A stretch of 64,000 bases of DNA, taken from assembly GCA_036365455.1 (NCBI GenBank), contig JAWQUS010000021.1, positions 20,706,001 through 20,770,000 on the forward strand. The letters are read 5' to 3'. The position numbers and the translations under genes were made by a program. The first letter of the stretch is position 1. Each line of letters opens with the position of its first letter. Under the pieces are notes generated by a model that had not been told where the DNA came from, made no database searches, and saw only the letters and a list, made by a program, of their open reading frames with translations. Origin of the DNA: Macrosoma leucophasiata (Eukaryota; Arthropoda; Insecta; Lepidoptera; Hedylidae). Below are positions 31,074 to 40,863 of this stretch, piece after piece.

Positions 31074-31744
31074 TTGTGAAGTTTGGATTTGTAGGTTTAC
31101 AGCGTGTAGTCTTTGAACCTTGGCTTTATACGATATCTGATAACTTTTTCACGGGATAAGCGAACTAGACCCGTCTTGGCAACATTTTTACATGAAAATG
31201 TTTTTGGTGGGTTACTTACTCCTTGGAACTGTTCATGGACGAGTCCGACTCGCACTAACTTAGCATCACTATGAACTATATGATTGTCTGCCATTTTTGT
31301 GACATTATTAAATGTATCGCTACAAAATTTTGTTATTTTGAAACACATTACCGCTTATGGAAATCGTTGATGCGGAAAATGTTCCTTTCTATGATCCATA
31401 AAGGAAGCACTTAACATTTGCGGAATGATGGATGAAACTTGTTATTCAAAGCTTCCCTCAATCCCTGTTGGTATTCATTATGTAATATACACCAACGGTA
31501 TAGTGTAGCCATTGTTTCTAATTTTGTGTGTACATCCCATATTATGTGGGTATGAGCAAGCTACACTCGTTGATGATACAAATTATATTTCTATTACTTC
31601 TTCTTACCTTTCGGTCGTTTTCCCGCTACCGTGGTCGCGGTCAAACTAATTCGATAATGTTTATCATAAAGTGTGTGAATCTCAGAAAACCTGCGTTTAC
31701 GTTACACTTATTGATACGCGAGTTAAATCCGTAAAAACAGTATG

Positions 31745-32430
31745 TATGTTTATATGTATGTATGTACCTTCACGCCAGGTCCCTAACGGGGTTCTTCTCT
31801 CTTCGGGGTTCTTCTTCTTCTTCTCTCTTATTCTCTTCATACATGCACGCCGATTCCTAAGACTTTTGACCCCACCATCAGACAGAACTCGACCTATTTG
31901 GTCATGGTAGCTCAGTCTTGGTCTTCCTAGGCCTCTGCAACCATCCACATTCGCATTGTATATCTGTTTAGTCATTCGCTCATTCGACATTATTTCTATA
32001 AGCCCGAACCCTCGGAGCATGCCTTTTTTCATTTTTACACCGATACTATAAATCACACAAAGCCTCTTTCTTACATCTTCATTACGAACGCGATCGGTGA
32101 GTGATACACCGCAGATCTTGCGCAAAGATCTCATCTCGACTGCGTTTAACTTACTTTCATCCTCTTTCCTGCATACCCAGCTCTCGCTTCCATATAAAAG
32201 CGTTGGAGTAAGTACAGCATTATGAACGGCTAGTCGAGCCCGCTGGCTGAGATGTTCGATTCTAGCAGCGATTCTAGCAGCTTACCCAACGCTCGATTCA
32301 CGCAATTCCCTGCAAGCACTCTTCTTTCTATGTCAGTGGTGTAAAACACATCCAAGATATACAATTTCATCCACTTATTCTAACACTGCATCATCTACCC
32401 TTGCATTTGTTCTCGCTCAAATCTAAAATT
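31745..32430 (-). pseudogene. RTE-type LINE reverse-transcriptase C-terminal region, degenerate
   Basis: Minus-strand reading includes EMRSLRKICGVSLTDRVRNE, MKKGMLRGFG, GRPRLSYHDQIGRVL and SLRNRRACMKR, then the terminal PLGTWREGT. Upstream a 12 bp direct repeat doubles the LLES residues and the phase breaks. Near 31795-31840 the expected VDEAREV segment is replaced by a CTT-rich simple repeat. The element's RT active site is not included. Confidence 0.7.
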
Positions 32431-32806
32431 CGATGATATTAAACGTAAAAATAGTTTTATGTTACATAGTAGTACAGTTAAATGTTCATTAGAAAACTTT
32501 CAACTATGGTTTGCAAATCAATGAGTACTCACAATTCTTTTTGAGGAAATCGAGATAAAAAATAAAAAGACGATGATAGGTTAGGATCGCACTGCAGAAT
32601 CATATCGTTCATCCAGATATGCTGCAAACCTAATTTTTACGCATCCTAACCTATCTGTAGCATAAATAAGACATAAAGTTAACAAAATCATACTGCAGCC
32701 TATAAACGTCTACACAAAAACTGGAGGTCAACATGCTGATGCGTTGCCATCCCTAAGGCAGAGAATATGTAATAATACGAGTAGGTACTACTCGTACGTA
32801 TAGAAT

Positions 32807-33000
32807 GGACACTTCGACATCCCGCCCGATTTCCCCGTATCACCCAACGTCCTCCCCTCTTACGGGCGACGGTTGGTATTTTCTACGTGCTACGCACACA
32901 GGTGCACGTGTAAATACACGTCACTGATTGATGTCTGTTTAATAGACACCAAAATAAGCGTTTGTATGGAATTTTGGAGGAGTGTCCGCGGTGTGCCTAA
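32807..33000 (+). repeat. Family K repeat
   Basis: AATGGACACTTCGACATCCC, CACGTGTAAATACACGTCAC and TTTTGGAGGAGTGTCCGCGG. The reverse complement of the whole block is at 54953-55135. The ends are partly self-complementary (GGACACT..AGTGTCC), so this may be a short TIR element. Confidence 0.7.
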
Positions 33001-33392
33001 GGTCTACGTTGTTTTGCCTATCTGATAGTTATCACGAGATTTTACATTACACTCCATATATTGACAGATAGATTAGGTACGTATTATGAAAGTGTTTACA
33101 CCCACAAGCTCCGATATTGGAACACTAGCACCAGTTAAGTAGTTAGCGTTTAATTTATTTCCAATGCGCCGGGTAATATTTGATTTTTAATAACTCTATT
33201 AGTTTAAATTCTTCTTTGATCTTTAAAACTGATTCGCTGTGTTCAATGTTATTAGTTTTTCTTTGTTATTTTTCGATTAGCCTTTATCTTATCCGTTGCC
33301 TTTTAAATGTGCGCTTTTGGTAGTTTTCCTGTATTTATCACATTTTAGTTTTCACTCTACTTTCAAGATAAGACCATTAAGTTTGATTAATC

Positions 33393-33530
33393 TGCTGGTA
33401 GAGTTCCAAGTGTAGGAGTTCGAAGGCGTAGGCACCACCCCATTAAATAATCTATCTGCCACCAAATGGTAGTGTTCAGCACTATAATAGTATTCCAGTT
33501 AAATGATATTGTATGGCCCATACACCTTCG
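33393..33530 (+). repeat. Family A copy, 5' part
   Basis: TGGTAGAGTTCCAAGTGTAGGA, GCACCACC, AATGGTAGTGTTCAGCACTA; lost after the centre. Confidence 0.55.
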
Positions 33531-33563
33531 TTGCATAAAATAAATATTTATATTATTACATTG

Positions 33564-33750
33564 ACGAGCCAGTTAGTTCAGCGTTGTGTGACTACCATTT
33601 GAGTTTGATTCGTGTGTTCGATCCCCATATTGGGTCATATATTTGTTTGTCCTCCAGTTATTTGTATCTGGTTGTTCGTGTACATGTTATGTGCTATTAT
33701 ACGCACGGCAACAACGATACAGGTAGCGTGTGGCTGTGAAAGTAAGCTTA
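33564..33750 (+). mobile_element. Family C tRNA-headed SINE, plus strand, diverged
   Basis: The only plus-strand C copy: head GAGCCAGTTAGTTCAGCG with B-box TGTTCGATCCCC, then TGTTCGTGTACATGTTATGT and GTGTGGCTGTGAAAGTAAG. Confidence 0.65.
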
Positions 33751-33888
33751 AATAATAATACATATTTAGCCTCAACAAAAATGTCACATGAATGAATTTT
33801 GAAATATATTAAGTAGGTATTGAATACTCGTACAATATGTAATTCATAGTTTCACTAGTTTTGATTTATTATTTCATATATCGATTTT

Positions 33889-34510
33889 AAGCTATTGCAT
33901 AGCTTCTATCGAGGGCCTTGAGCGCGGGGACCGAATGCAGAAATTCCGTAACGAAAAAACCTCACGCTCCCCACTCCGACGGGCACGGAGGTGTGGCTTG
34001 AAGGCCGTGCATTGTCTAACGTCGTTTCTTTTCGGCAGTCTTCGACACGGTGTTTGTGTGCGTGCAACTAGACGTATTGTACGACTCTACGAAGTGTCGC
34101 CCGACTTAGGTCTGAGTAGCGGCGCGGCACCCCAACCTACAGAGTAGAACAATAGGAAAAATGTAAGGTGAAATACTCAGGGGGGAAAAAAAAAAAAAAA
34201 AAAAAAAAAAACAAACAAAAAAAAAAACAAACAACAAAAAAAAAAAAAACCAAAACAAAAAAAAAACAAAAAAAGGAACACCTTCTGAGTACCGATCCAC
34301 TCCTAAAATAATGATCACGCCCCCGTTGCATCGGGGGCAGATAGGCCCGGGTTAGGATGCATACATCGAATCCCGAACCACAACCGCGGGAAATGTGATG
34401 ACATTCTAGTTCTACGAAGCTCGCACGAATCGAGACGAGCTGCTCCAAAATCGGACGAATACATAAGCAGCTGTTTATATGTATTGTAAAATAATAAAAA
34501 TATTTCAAAC
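33889..34510. other. GC-rich module with internal A-rich tract, class unknown
   Basis: Part 1 (33889-34185) starts with the near-palindrome AAGCTATTGCATAGCTT and CGAGGGCCTTGAGCGCGGGG. It has an open frame (33935-34147, TSRSPLRRARRCGLKAVHCL onwards) and ends at a long A-rich tract. Part 2 (34274-34510) contains the hairpin GCCCCCGTTGCATCGGGGGC and ends near TAATAAAAATATTTC. Both parts give open frames on the opposite strand too, which suggests a structured RNA or element rather than a protein gene. Composition is far from its neighbours. Confidence 0.45.
34186..34273. repeat. A-rich tract broken by single C bases
   Basis: Nearly 90 bp of A with sparse C. It follows GGGGGG, so it may be a retroposed poly(A) tail that has since mutated. 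Confidence 0.8.
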
Positions 34511-34639
34511 AATATTAACTTTCGTATTTAATAAAAGAAAAAAAAATGTTTTCTTATCGGTCACCATGCTCAAAAAGTGTAACTTGAATTAATATCAAAG
34601 AAAAAAAGAAATAAATAAATAATTATAATTGCATAAGTT

Positions 34640-34705
34640 GATACAAAATGCTATGCAATAGCTTTACCGCGGCAGTCCCCGAGTGCCACACGTCGATTTT
34701 TTTTC
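34640..34705 (-). repeat. Inverted partner of the 33.89 kb motif
   Basis: GCTATGCAATAGCTT at 34650 is the reverse complement of the AAGCTATTGCATAGC start at 33889. It continues into ACCGCGGCAGTCCCCGAGTG rather than the sequence seen at 33.9 kb. Confidence 0.5.
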
Positions 34706-35110
34706 TAATTGTATAGTAGAGAACCACGAACAAACATTTTGTCATAACCGCTATGGTTGTTCATGTTTAATTCATAAACTATCAATAACGACTAGTCCAT
34801 TGTTTCGTTTGAGTTTGTCATTGATTAATGAATGTCAAACTATGCCCATAAAAGATCGGTTATCAAAAATACATGTCTGTTGAATAATTTTCCGTAACTT
34901 GTACGCTTTTACATATAAATCATTCGATATGTATCATACGAGTAACATCAATATTGAAAATTTAATTGTGATTCTAAGTTTCCTCAAAATATCCGTATTC
35001 TATAAACATCTTATTGAATCAATAGTTTATGGAGTTAGAGGAACAAGTTTAACATATTATTGACAAATTAGATTATCAGCTTTGAATAAGAACAATACAC
35101 TGTAAATATT
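34706..35110. other. Unannotated AT-rich stretch
   Basis: No feature identified. Confidence 0.4.
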
Positions 35111-35114
35111 TAAA

Positions 35115-35447
35115 GCGCGCATGGCCCAGCGGGTGGGGTAGATCGTAAGCGATCTACTCGGTTAAGCACTACGGGCGCGGTCGGGTAGTGTGATGGGTGA
35201 CCGCTAGTGGCAAATTAAACGCGCGTTTCCGTGCTTCGGAGGGCACGTCGTTAAACCTTGTCGGAGGCCTTATGGGCGGTTTGAAAACATCCGACAGCGG
35301 GTTGGCCACTAACCCTTGAAGGTGGGTACCTTCACCAATCCACACTGGAGCAGCGTGGTGGAGTAAGCTCCAGGCCTGCCCCCAAAAAATAGGGAGAGAC
35401 TCGTGCCCAGCAGTGGGATATATAATGGGTTGCCATTATTATTATTT
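35115..35447 (+). mobile_element. Family F: 5S-rRNA-headed SINE (SINE3-like)
   Basis: The head contains the 5S rRNA internal promoter elements in order: GGTTAAGCACTACGGGCGCG (A box), CGGGTAGTGTG (intermediate element) and GATGGGTGACCGCTAGTGG (C box). Before them the hairpin GTAGATCG-TAA-GCGATCTAC takes the place of a 5S arm. The 3' end, CCCAGCAGTGGGATATATAA then TTATTATTATT, looks like a lepidopteran LINE tail. Pol III transcription and LINE-assisted retroposition are inferred. Confidence 0.8.
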
Positions 35448-35449
35448 TA

Positions 35450-35945
35450 TTTCGAAAAATATACATATGATGTTACCACCTATTGATGCTTATTTGAAAT
35501 TAAATTGTCTTTTGAAACGTGCATTATATCTTCAGTTTCTTGTAATATTAATGTAGATTATCATCCTTATTGTACTTATAACAGACAATTTATTATTTAA
35601 AACTGAACACGTACGTGTACAAACTTAATATAAGAATTATTCTTATAACTTAAAGCGTAAAAAGTTGATAACAAGTTGAGAAAGAAAGCACGTTAAGGGT
35701 CCAGACGCAAGTGCCTCTTGTACCATTTTTTATCCGATCCCTTTCGTATTTCTTGCGAGTCCAAGATTTATGATAACGGAATGATCCTCAGTAAAGACAC
35801 TATTTGGATATCTTTTCGTTTCCACGTAATCACTTCGGCATGACATCAAGATTTGACCCCAAGCAATTTTGCTCCGCCATTAAAAGTCGTTAAGACTCAC
35901 CAAAAGTCGTCGCGTCATTGTTTTTTGTTTGACGAGCCTGAGGTT
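35450..35945. other. Unannotated stretch
   Basis: AT-rich, no recognised element. Confidence 0.4.
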
Positions 35946-35949
35946 CGGT

Positions 35950-36128
35950 TGCACCAAAACATTTGTTTTGAAGTTCATGTAAATTGTAAAATTTTGCACC
36001 ACGACTTTTGTTAAGGCTATTGTAACATTTCACATCCTGCTCTAACTTTAACAGATTTCTTTAAGTTAGAAAAGGATGTGGCATGTTACAATAACTTTAA
36101 CAAAAGTCGTGGTGTAACCCAGCCTTAC
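35950..36128. mobile_element. Palindromic foldback element (MITE-like)
   Basis: The left arm CACCACGACTTTTGTTAAGG..ATTGTAACAT..CACATCCT is answered by AGGATGTGGCATGTTACAAT..TTAACAAAAGTCGTGGTGT. The arms are ~55 bp and ~90 percent paired with a tiny loop near 36055. GTTGCACCAA precedes and GTAACCCAGCC follows. No coding capacity. Confidence 0.75.
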
Positions 36129-36133
36129 TGACT

Positions 36134-36421
36134 CTTTTTTTTAATGTTATGGAAGTGGCAAATAAGCATGCAGTTCACATTGATGTTAAGTGATGACTGC
36201 AGCCTATAGACACCGACACAAAGACCAAGGTCAAAATGCAGATGCGTTACCACTCCTGAGGCCTAAGGTGTAATGCCTCTGTGTCAGAAATTACAGGGCC
36301 GTACATTACCACCTGACCGGAACACGATAGTGCTGAACACTACCATTTAGCGGCAAGTTTATTAGGTAATGCGGTGGTCCCTACGCCCTCGTGCTCCGTC
36401 ACTGGAGCTCTACCACCAGTA
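36134..36421 (-). repeat. Family A copy, minus strand, near full length
   Basis: Intact from the T-run to CTCTACCACCAGT; one of the least diverged copies, placed immediately beside the foldback element. Confidence 0.75.
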
Positions 36422-36423
36422 AA

Positions 36424-36697
36424 TCTTTGGTGTTGTGGTAGGACATTACTGCTACGTTAGGGTTCTGAGTTCGATCCCCGGGGCGGAAGGTAAGACTTGG
36501 AATTTATAAATATTTCGGAATTACTCTAGTGCTACCCTCGGAATTGGTAATGTGCTCGGAGATGCCATAAGGCTCGCTACCTTTTCTATAGGGTAAAGTG
36601 AAACTGACAAATGAGTACGTATTTAATTTTGTATGTATGCATTTACTTTTTGTTCTCAGTCTACTCCTTTCGGAAACACAGGCATAAAGTTACGAAC
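36424..36697 (+). repeat. Family B copy, degenerate
   Basis: GAGTTCGATCCCCGGGG B-box, TGGTAATGTGCTCGGAGATG and a decayed 3' end (CTACTCCTTTCGGAAACACA..GCATAAAGTTACG). Confidence 0.55.
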
Positions 36698-36699
36698 TA

Positions 36700-37370
36700 C
36701 GAATACATTTTTATTGGCATTCATTAAACAATTAATGTAACACCACTCAGTCTGATAATTCCCCGGTGAATTATTCAGTGAGTGTCACAAATTACATAAT
36801 TGTCAACACAAATGTCCATTTAAATAGTTGGACACCAATTCTGTGTTAGCTTAGTGAATTGGGTCAGAAAATTTAATTTTGGAGGGCAAACTGGCTAAGT
36901 AAATGTTTCTTGTTGACAGTAGTCGCTCTTAGTCAGTCATTGGCGAACGCTTTTCGATACACTAAATGCGTATTTCGAATGCTCCTGATTTAGGAATCTA
37001 TCTTTAACGGCCGGTTTCTGGAACGTTTGTCAAATTTCTATTTACTTAACAGACGTCACACTTACATTCGCGTCAAATTAGAATGAGTTCCTGAAAAAAA
37101 TATAAATATCTTTCCTCGTTAAAATAAACAGTTTTTTTAAATAGTTAGCGATGAAGCTATGGTTATTTGGCACTTGCCTGTGTTAACTAATAATCGATTC
37201 GTCAAATTAAAGTGATTCAATGCTTCTCAAATAACATTTTTGATCATTTGTTAATTATTATTTGCATTGACAAGCGTCCGAAAAACTGGGCGTCAAGCTG
37301 GCAAGCCAAAGTCACAGCATTTTGTCATCTGAACATAATTGCCAATAACTATGCAACTCTACACATTTAT
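36700..37370. other. Unannotated stretch
   Basis: No gene or repeat recognised. Confidence 0.4.
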
Positions 37371-37371
37371 T

Positions 37372-37620
37372 TCCCGAAAGCGTAGGTAGACGTAATGCAT
37401 GCATTTAAGCAATATATGCTAGCACGATTCACCGGTTACTTTATGTCTTATGTGCAACGGGTTGTGAGGCTATTGACATCACCGGGTACATTTCCACCTC
37501 CCAAAAGAGCCAACACTGAAAAAAATCTAATTAGACCTACTCGTACTACCGACCCTGAAATCGAACTCTAATGAGATAAATCTCGGTGTAATTACTTGCT
37601 ATTAGAGCAGTTTATGTTAT
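37372..37620 (-). repeat. Family B copy, old, minus strand
   Basis: AGCGTAGGTAGACGTAATGCATGCATT, CGATTCACCGGTTAC and GACATCACCGGGTACATT identify it. Both ends are worn. Confidence 0.45.
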
Positions 37621-37957
37621 AGCAACTATCCCATCTAATAAAATACGAGGTAGCAGAATTTAACCATGATCGTTTTAATGAATATCTTATTAAAGAGTAT
37701 TATTGTCGTATAGATATCGGGCACGGTGCCAAGTCGCAGCCTGGATTGTTTTCTACGATAAAATCCGAATAAAATTTTGCCATACAGTGAAATTGAACTC
37801 TTATGCTCTGAAACGGCTCTTGAAGATATTTTAAATCTCAATTCAGTTCTTACTCAGTATGAATTCCAATGGAATAATATTATTTCTAAGGGATTTTAAT
37901 TTATTTACTACGTTTTTTGGGAGCTCAATATAAGTAGGTGGAACTTTTTTGACTGAA

Positions 37958-38140
37958 AGTAGAGCTCCAGTGACGGAGCTCGCGGGCGTAGGCATCTCCG
38001 CATTACCTAAATATACCGCATATACTTGCCGCTAAATAGTAGTGTTCAGCACTATCGTGTTCTGGTCAGGTACGGCACGGTGTACGGCCCTGTAATTTTC
38101 GGCACGAAGGTATAATAGCTTAGGCCTCAGGAGTGCCAAC
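37958..38140 (+). repeat. Family A copy, 3' third lost
   Basis: Good head hairpin (AGAGCTCCAGTGACGGAGCT) and AGTGTTCAGCACTATCGTGT, then breakdown after GGAGTGCCAACGCATCTA. Confidence 0.65.
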
Positions 38141-38217
38141 GCATCTATATCAAAATCTCTGATTTCATGTAGATGTAAATAGGCCATTATGTAGTATTAT
38201 TACACCATTATTACAAC

Positions 38218-38526
38218 TGCCTCGGTAGCCTAGTGGTAGCAGGCCACTACTACTACGCTGAGGTCCTGGGTTCGATTCCCGGGTAGGGGGTTATCAGAGA
38301 TAATGGTGTAAAGTCCTTTATCTCTAGTTCTATTGGGATTTTTCAATTTTCTGGAAATTTCCCAGTACCTCGAAGTTTGGTAATGTGCCCGGAGATGTCA
38401 ACAGGCTCGCCACCAGTTACATGGGCCAAAAACGTAACCGGCGAATCGTGGGTGTTTGCATGTATGCTTGAATGCATGCATTCACCTCTGCCTACCCCTT
38501 CGGGGATTACAGGCGTGAAGTTACGT
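38218..38526 (+). mobile_element. Family B tRNA-headed SINE, reference-quality copy
   Basis: A-box TAGCCTAGTGGTAGCAGG, B-box GGGTTCGATTCCCGGG with a good T-arm fold. The body includes GGTAATGTGCCCGGAGATGT and AACCGGCGAATCGTGGGTGT, and the 3' end CTACCCCTTCGGGGATTACA..GGCGTGAAGTTACGT. Confidence 0.85.
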
Positions 38527-38949
38527 ATCACACCATCAATGTGAACTGTACGCTTGTTTGCCACTGCAGGACATAAAAAATATGTTTTATTTTTAATCTT
38601 AGATCTTGATTATCATTACAACTGAATTAAAGAAAGCATTGTTAGCAGTAAGCGCTGTGAAGACGATTTGGAATTTCCACTTCACTTGAATCCAAAACTT
38701 GCCATTTAAAAGACCAATCCTTAAAACAGTTCAATAACTCCATCTCCAATAAAGCGCGAAAATCCATCCAAATAGGTGAATCCATTTTTTTTCAGAGGTG
38801 AAAATACTTGAGTAAAGTGTCTGTAGTAAAGCGACGTTGTTATCGCTCGGTATTATCTTACAAGGCGAGGCTTTTACTGAGCTTTGTGAGGTTTCGGGTT
38901 TCGATAGGAGAGAATGTTCCAGATTTTGTTTTTTTGCCACTAGATTAGA

Positions 38950-39560
38950 TCTTGTGAACGTTTATTAACGCGGCTACAGACTCACGCGAGAGTCTCGCCG
39001 GGAAATCTTGCCAAGAATTTGCGCGAGAACCGAGAAGGCATTCACACTCACGCGACCTTCTTATTCGCATTATCTATGATTATCCAGAGTGAACGAAAGT
39101 ACTAATTTCTAATTAAATTTAATTATTCCACGATTTATACTTTTTATAGCATGGCCGTGGCACAAACCACTCATATAGGTAATAGTGTGGCGACCACAGA
39201 CAGTAGATGGAATTTATTTTAACTAGGTACTTACACAACAACACACAATCATCTCACGGCCGCACTGGACCCGAAGTAGATTGTGATACCGTTCTCTTAT
39301 CTTGCCGAGAAACCCTTTGAAATGGGCAAAAATATCGACACCGATCGGAGTACAGGCGAACGCGAGAACGAGACGGCAAGAAAGCGATCACATTTACACT
39401 TCTCGGTGTTCTCGGATGTACTGGGCGTGAGTTTGGAGGCGCTTTTATCGATCATAACATTTGTCTTTTTGCGATCTTCAAACGCTGATATGCGTTTTAT
39501 TGAAGGCTTTGACGGCCATATTGAATGCTTTGTATCTAAACGTTGATAAAAGATTTTAGC
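38950..39560. promoter_or_regulatory. CpG-richer block without recognised gene
   Basis: Patches such as CACGCGAGAGTCTCGCCGGG (~38985) and CGAACGCGAGAACGAGACGG (~39355) exceed local CpG density. An 87-codon frame (39283-39546) starts MIPFSYLAEKPFEMGK but shows no domain. Could be a cis-regulatory region or a decayed exon. Confidence 0.25.
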
Positions 39561-39578
39561 TTTGAACGTTGTTTATGA

Positions 39579-39871
39579 TTTTTTTTTTTTTTTTATGTAA
39601 TGGAAGTGGTAAACAAGCATGCAGTTCACATTGATGTTAAGTGAAGACTGCAGCCTATAGACACCCACACAAAGACCAAGGTCAAAATGCAGATGCGTTA
39701 CCACTCCTGAGGCCTAAGGTCTTATGCCTCTGTGCCGGAAATTACAGGGCCGTACATTACCACCTGACCGGAACACGATAGTGTTGAACACTACCATTTA
39801 GCGGCAAGTATATTAGGTAATGCGGTGGTGCCTACGCCCGCGAGCTCCGTCACTGGAGCTCTACCACCAGT
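39579..39871 (-). repeat. Family A copy, minus strand, near full length
   Basis: 20 bp T-run, GTAATGGAAGTGGTAAACAA, and a complete head GAGCTCCGTCACTGGAGCTC. It has the longest tail of any A copy here, so it may be among the youngest. Confidence 0.8.
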
Positions 39872-40082
39872 GAAAACAGTGAAAACAAATGATTACGTTT
39901 GTTTTACAGTTGACGTGATCGGAATTGTAAATATGCGATTTCTGGAGGTTGAATTGAAATGTTTGATCTTATAATTTTCTGGTTTCGAAGCTTAAATATT
40001 AATAATTTTAATGTGTTACTCGTTCTCAACACAATTACTTGTTTTGTTTGAACAACTACTATCACCACCACCAACGCTAATA

Positions 40083-40163
40083 ACGCCACCAACGCCACCA
40101 ACGCCACCAACGCCACCAACGCCACCAACGCCACCAACGCCACCAACGCCACCAACGCCACCA
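40083..40163. repeat. Pure 9 bp minisatellite (CCAACGCCA), nine units
   Basis: Nine uninterrupted 9-mers flanked by degenerate CCACCA steps. Same motif as in the J repeats at 4.5 and 5.6 kb. Reading frames through it (Pro-Pro-Thr or Val-Gly-Gly repeats) are not genes. Confidence 0.9.
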
Positions 40164-40526
40164 AAGCCCCCAAAGCCACCACCACTACCACCATGACAGC
40201 TTTCAATGGATCCCCAAAAAGTAGGTGGATGCAATTCAAGTCACGTGTCCGTCTTACGCAATTTCGATCAGAGTCACGTGTCCTAACGCGAGTTAAACGT
40301 TTTTTGACCATCGCAAAAAGTGCAAGGCGCCGCTTTCTTAAGAAGTTTATACATCAAAAAAACCAATTGACTTCGGGCAGGGATAGGACCAGCGACCACA
40401 TAATACAGTGGTTTGGCTAGTAGTTTCTCTATATTTTGTTTAAATTCACTCACATGTGTGTGTTATTGCTGCTCACATGTGTGTGTTATTGCTGTTTATA
40501 TTGTTACAAATAAAAAAAAAAAATGA

Positions 40527-40586
40527 AATACGCTTACACTCACAGCCCCACAGTAGGTATAAACCTGTGTTGTGGGTGCCGTTGTA
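40527..40586 (-). repeat. Family C 3' fragment
   Basis: CACTCACAGCCCCACAGTAG..AACCTGTGTTGTGGGTGCCG, cut off at the start of the L repeat. Confidence 0.7.
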
Positions 40587-40855
40587 AGAAAAAAGAAAAA
40601 AGAAAAGAAAACATTTATTTGGACAGCACAGAGACATGACGATACAAATTGCCAGACGATTGGGGTACAATTAAACAAAAAGCAAAAAGCAAAAACAATA
40701 ACAATTAAAAAAAAAAAAAAAAAAGAGATTAAGTCTCACGGCTGGTCCAAATGGGAGCCCAGATCAGCTTCATGTCAAGTCGATCACATCAATCGACTTG
40801 ACGCTGATTTTCATCTGGGACCCTGGTGTTTCACGGATGTCAAGCAGATCAAACA
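40585..40855 (-). mobile_element. Family L: LINE 3'-UTR-like repeat with hairpin
   Basis: In minus sense it runs to AATAAATGTTTTCTTTTC, a poly(A)-signal-plus-simple-tail ending typical of LINEs. Near its other end GTCAAGTCGAT and ATCGACTTGAC (40774-40802) form a perfect 11 bp stem. This lies within a longer imperfect stem that closes with CCCAGAT and ATCTGGG. Confidence 0.6.
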
Positions 40856-40863
40856 AATTATGT

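Noticed and set aside
33935..34147. 70-codon frame resembling a basic protein (TSRSPLRRARRCGLK..)
   Set aside because: Overlaps a repeat-like, structure-prone block with equally open opposite-strand frames. I did not treat it as a gene, though the block itself is reported.
39283..39546. 87-codon plus-strand frame as a real small gene
   Set aside because: No domain or splice context; kept only as part of a CpG-richer block.
40011..40311. Val/Ala/Leu- and Gly-rich frames on both strands
   Set aside because: Again the 9 bp minisatellite read in different phases; no start, splice or domain support.
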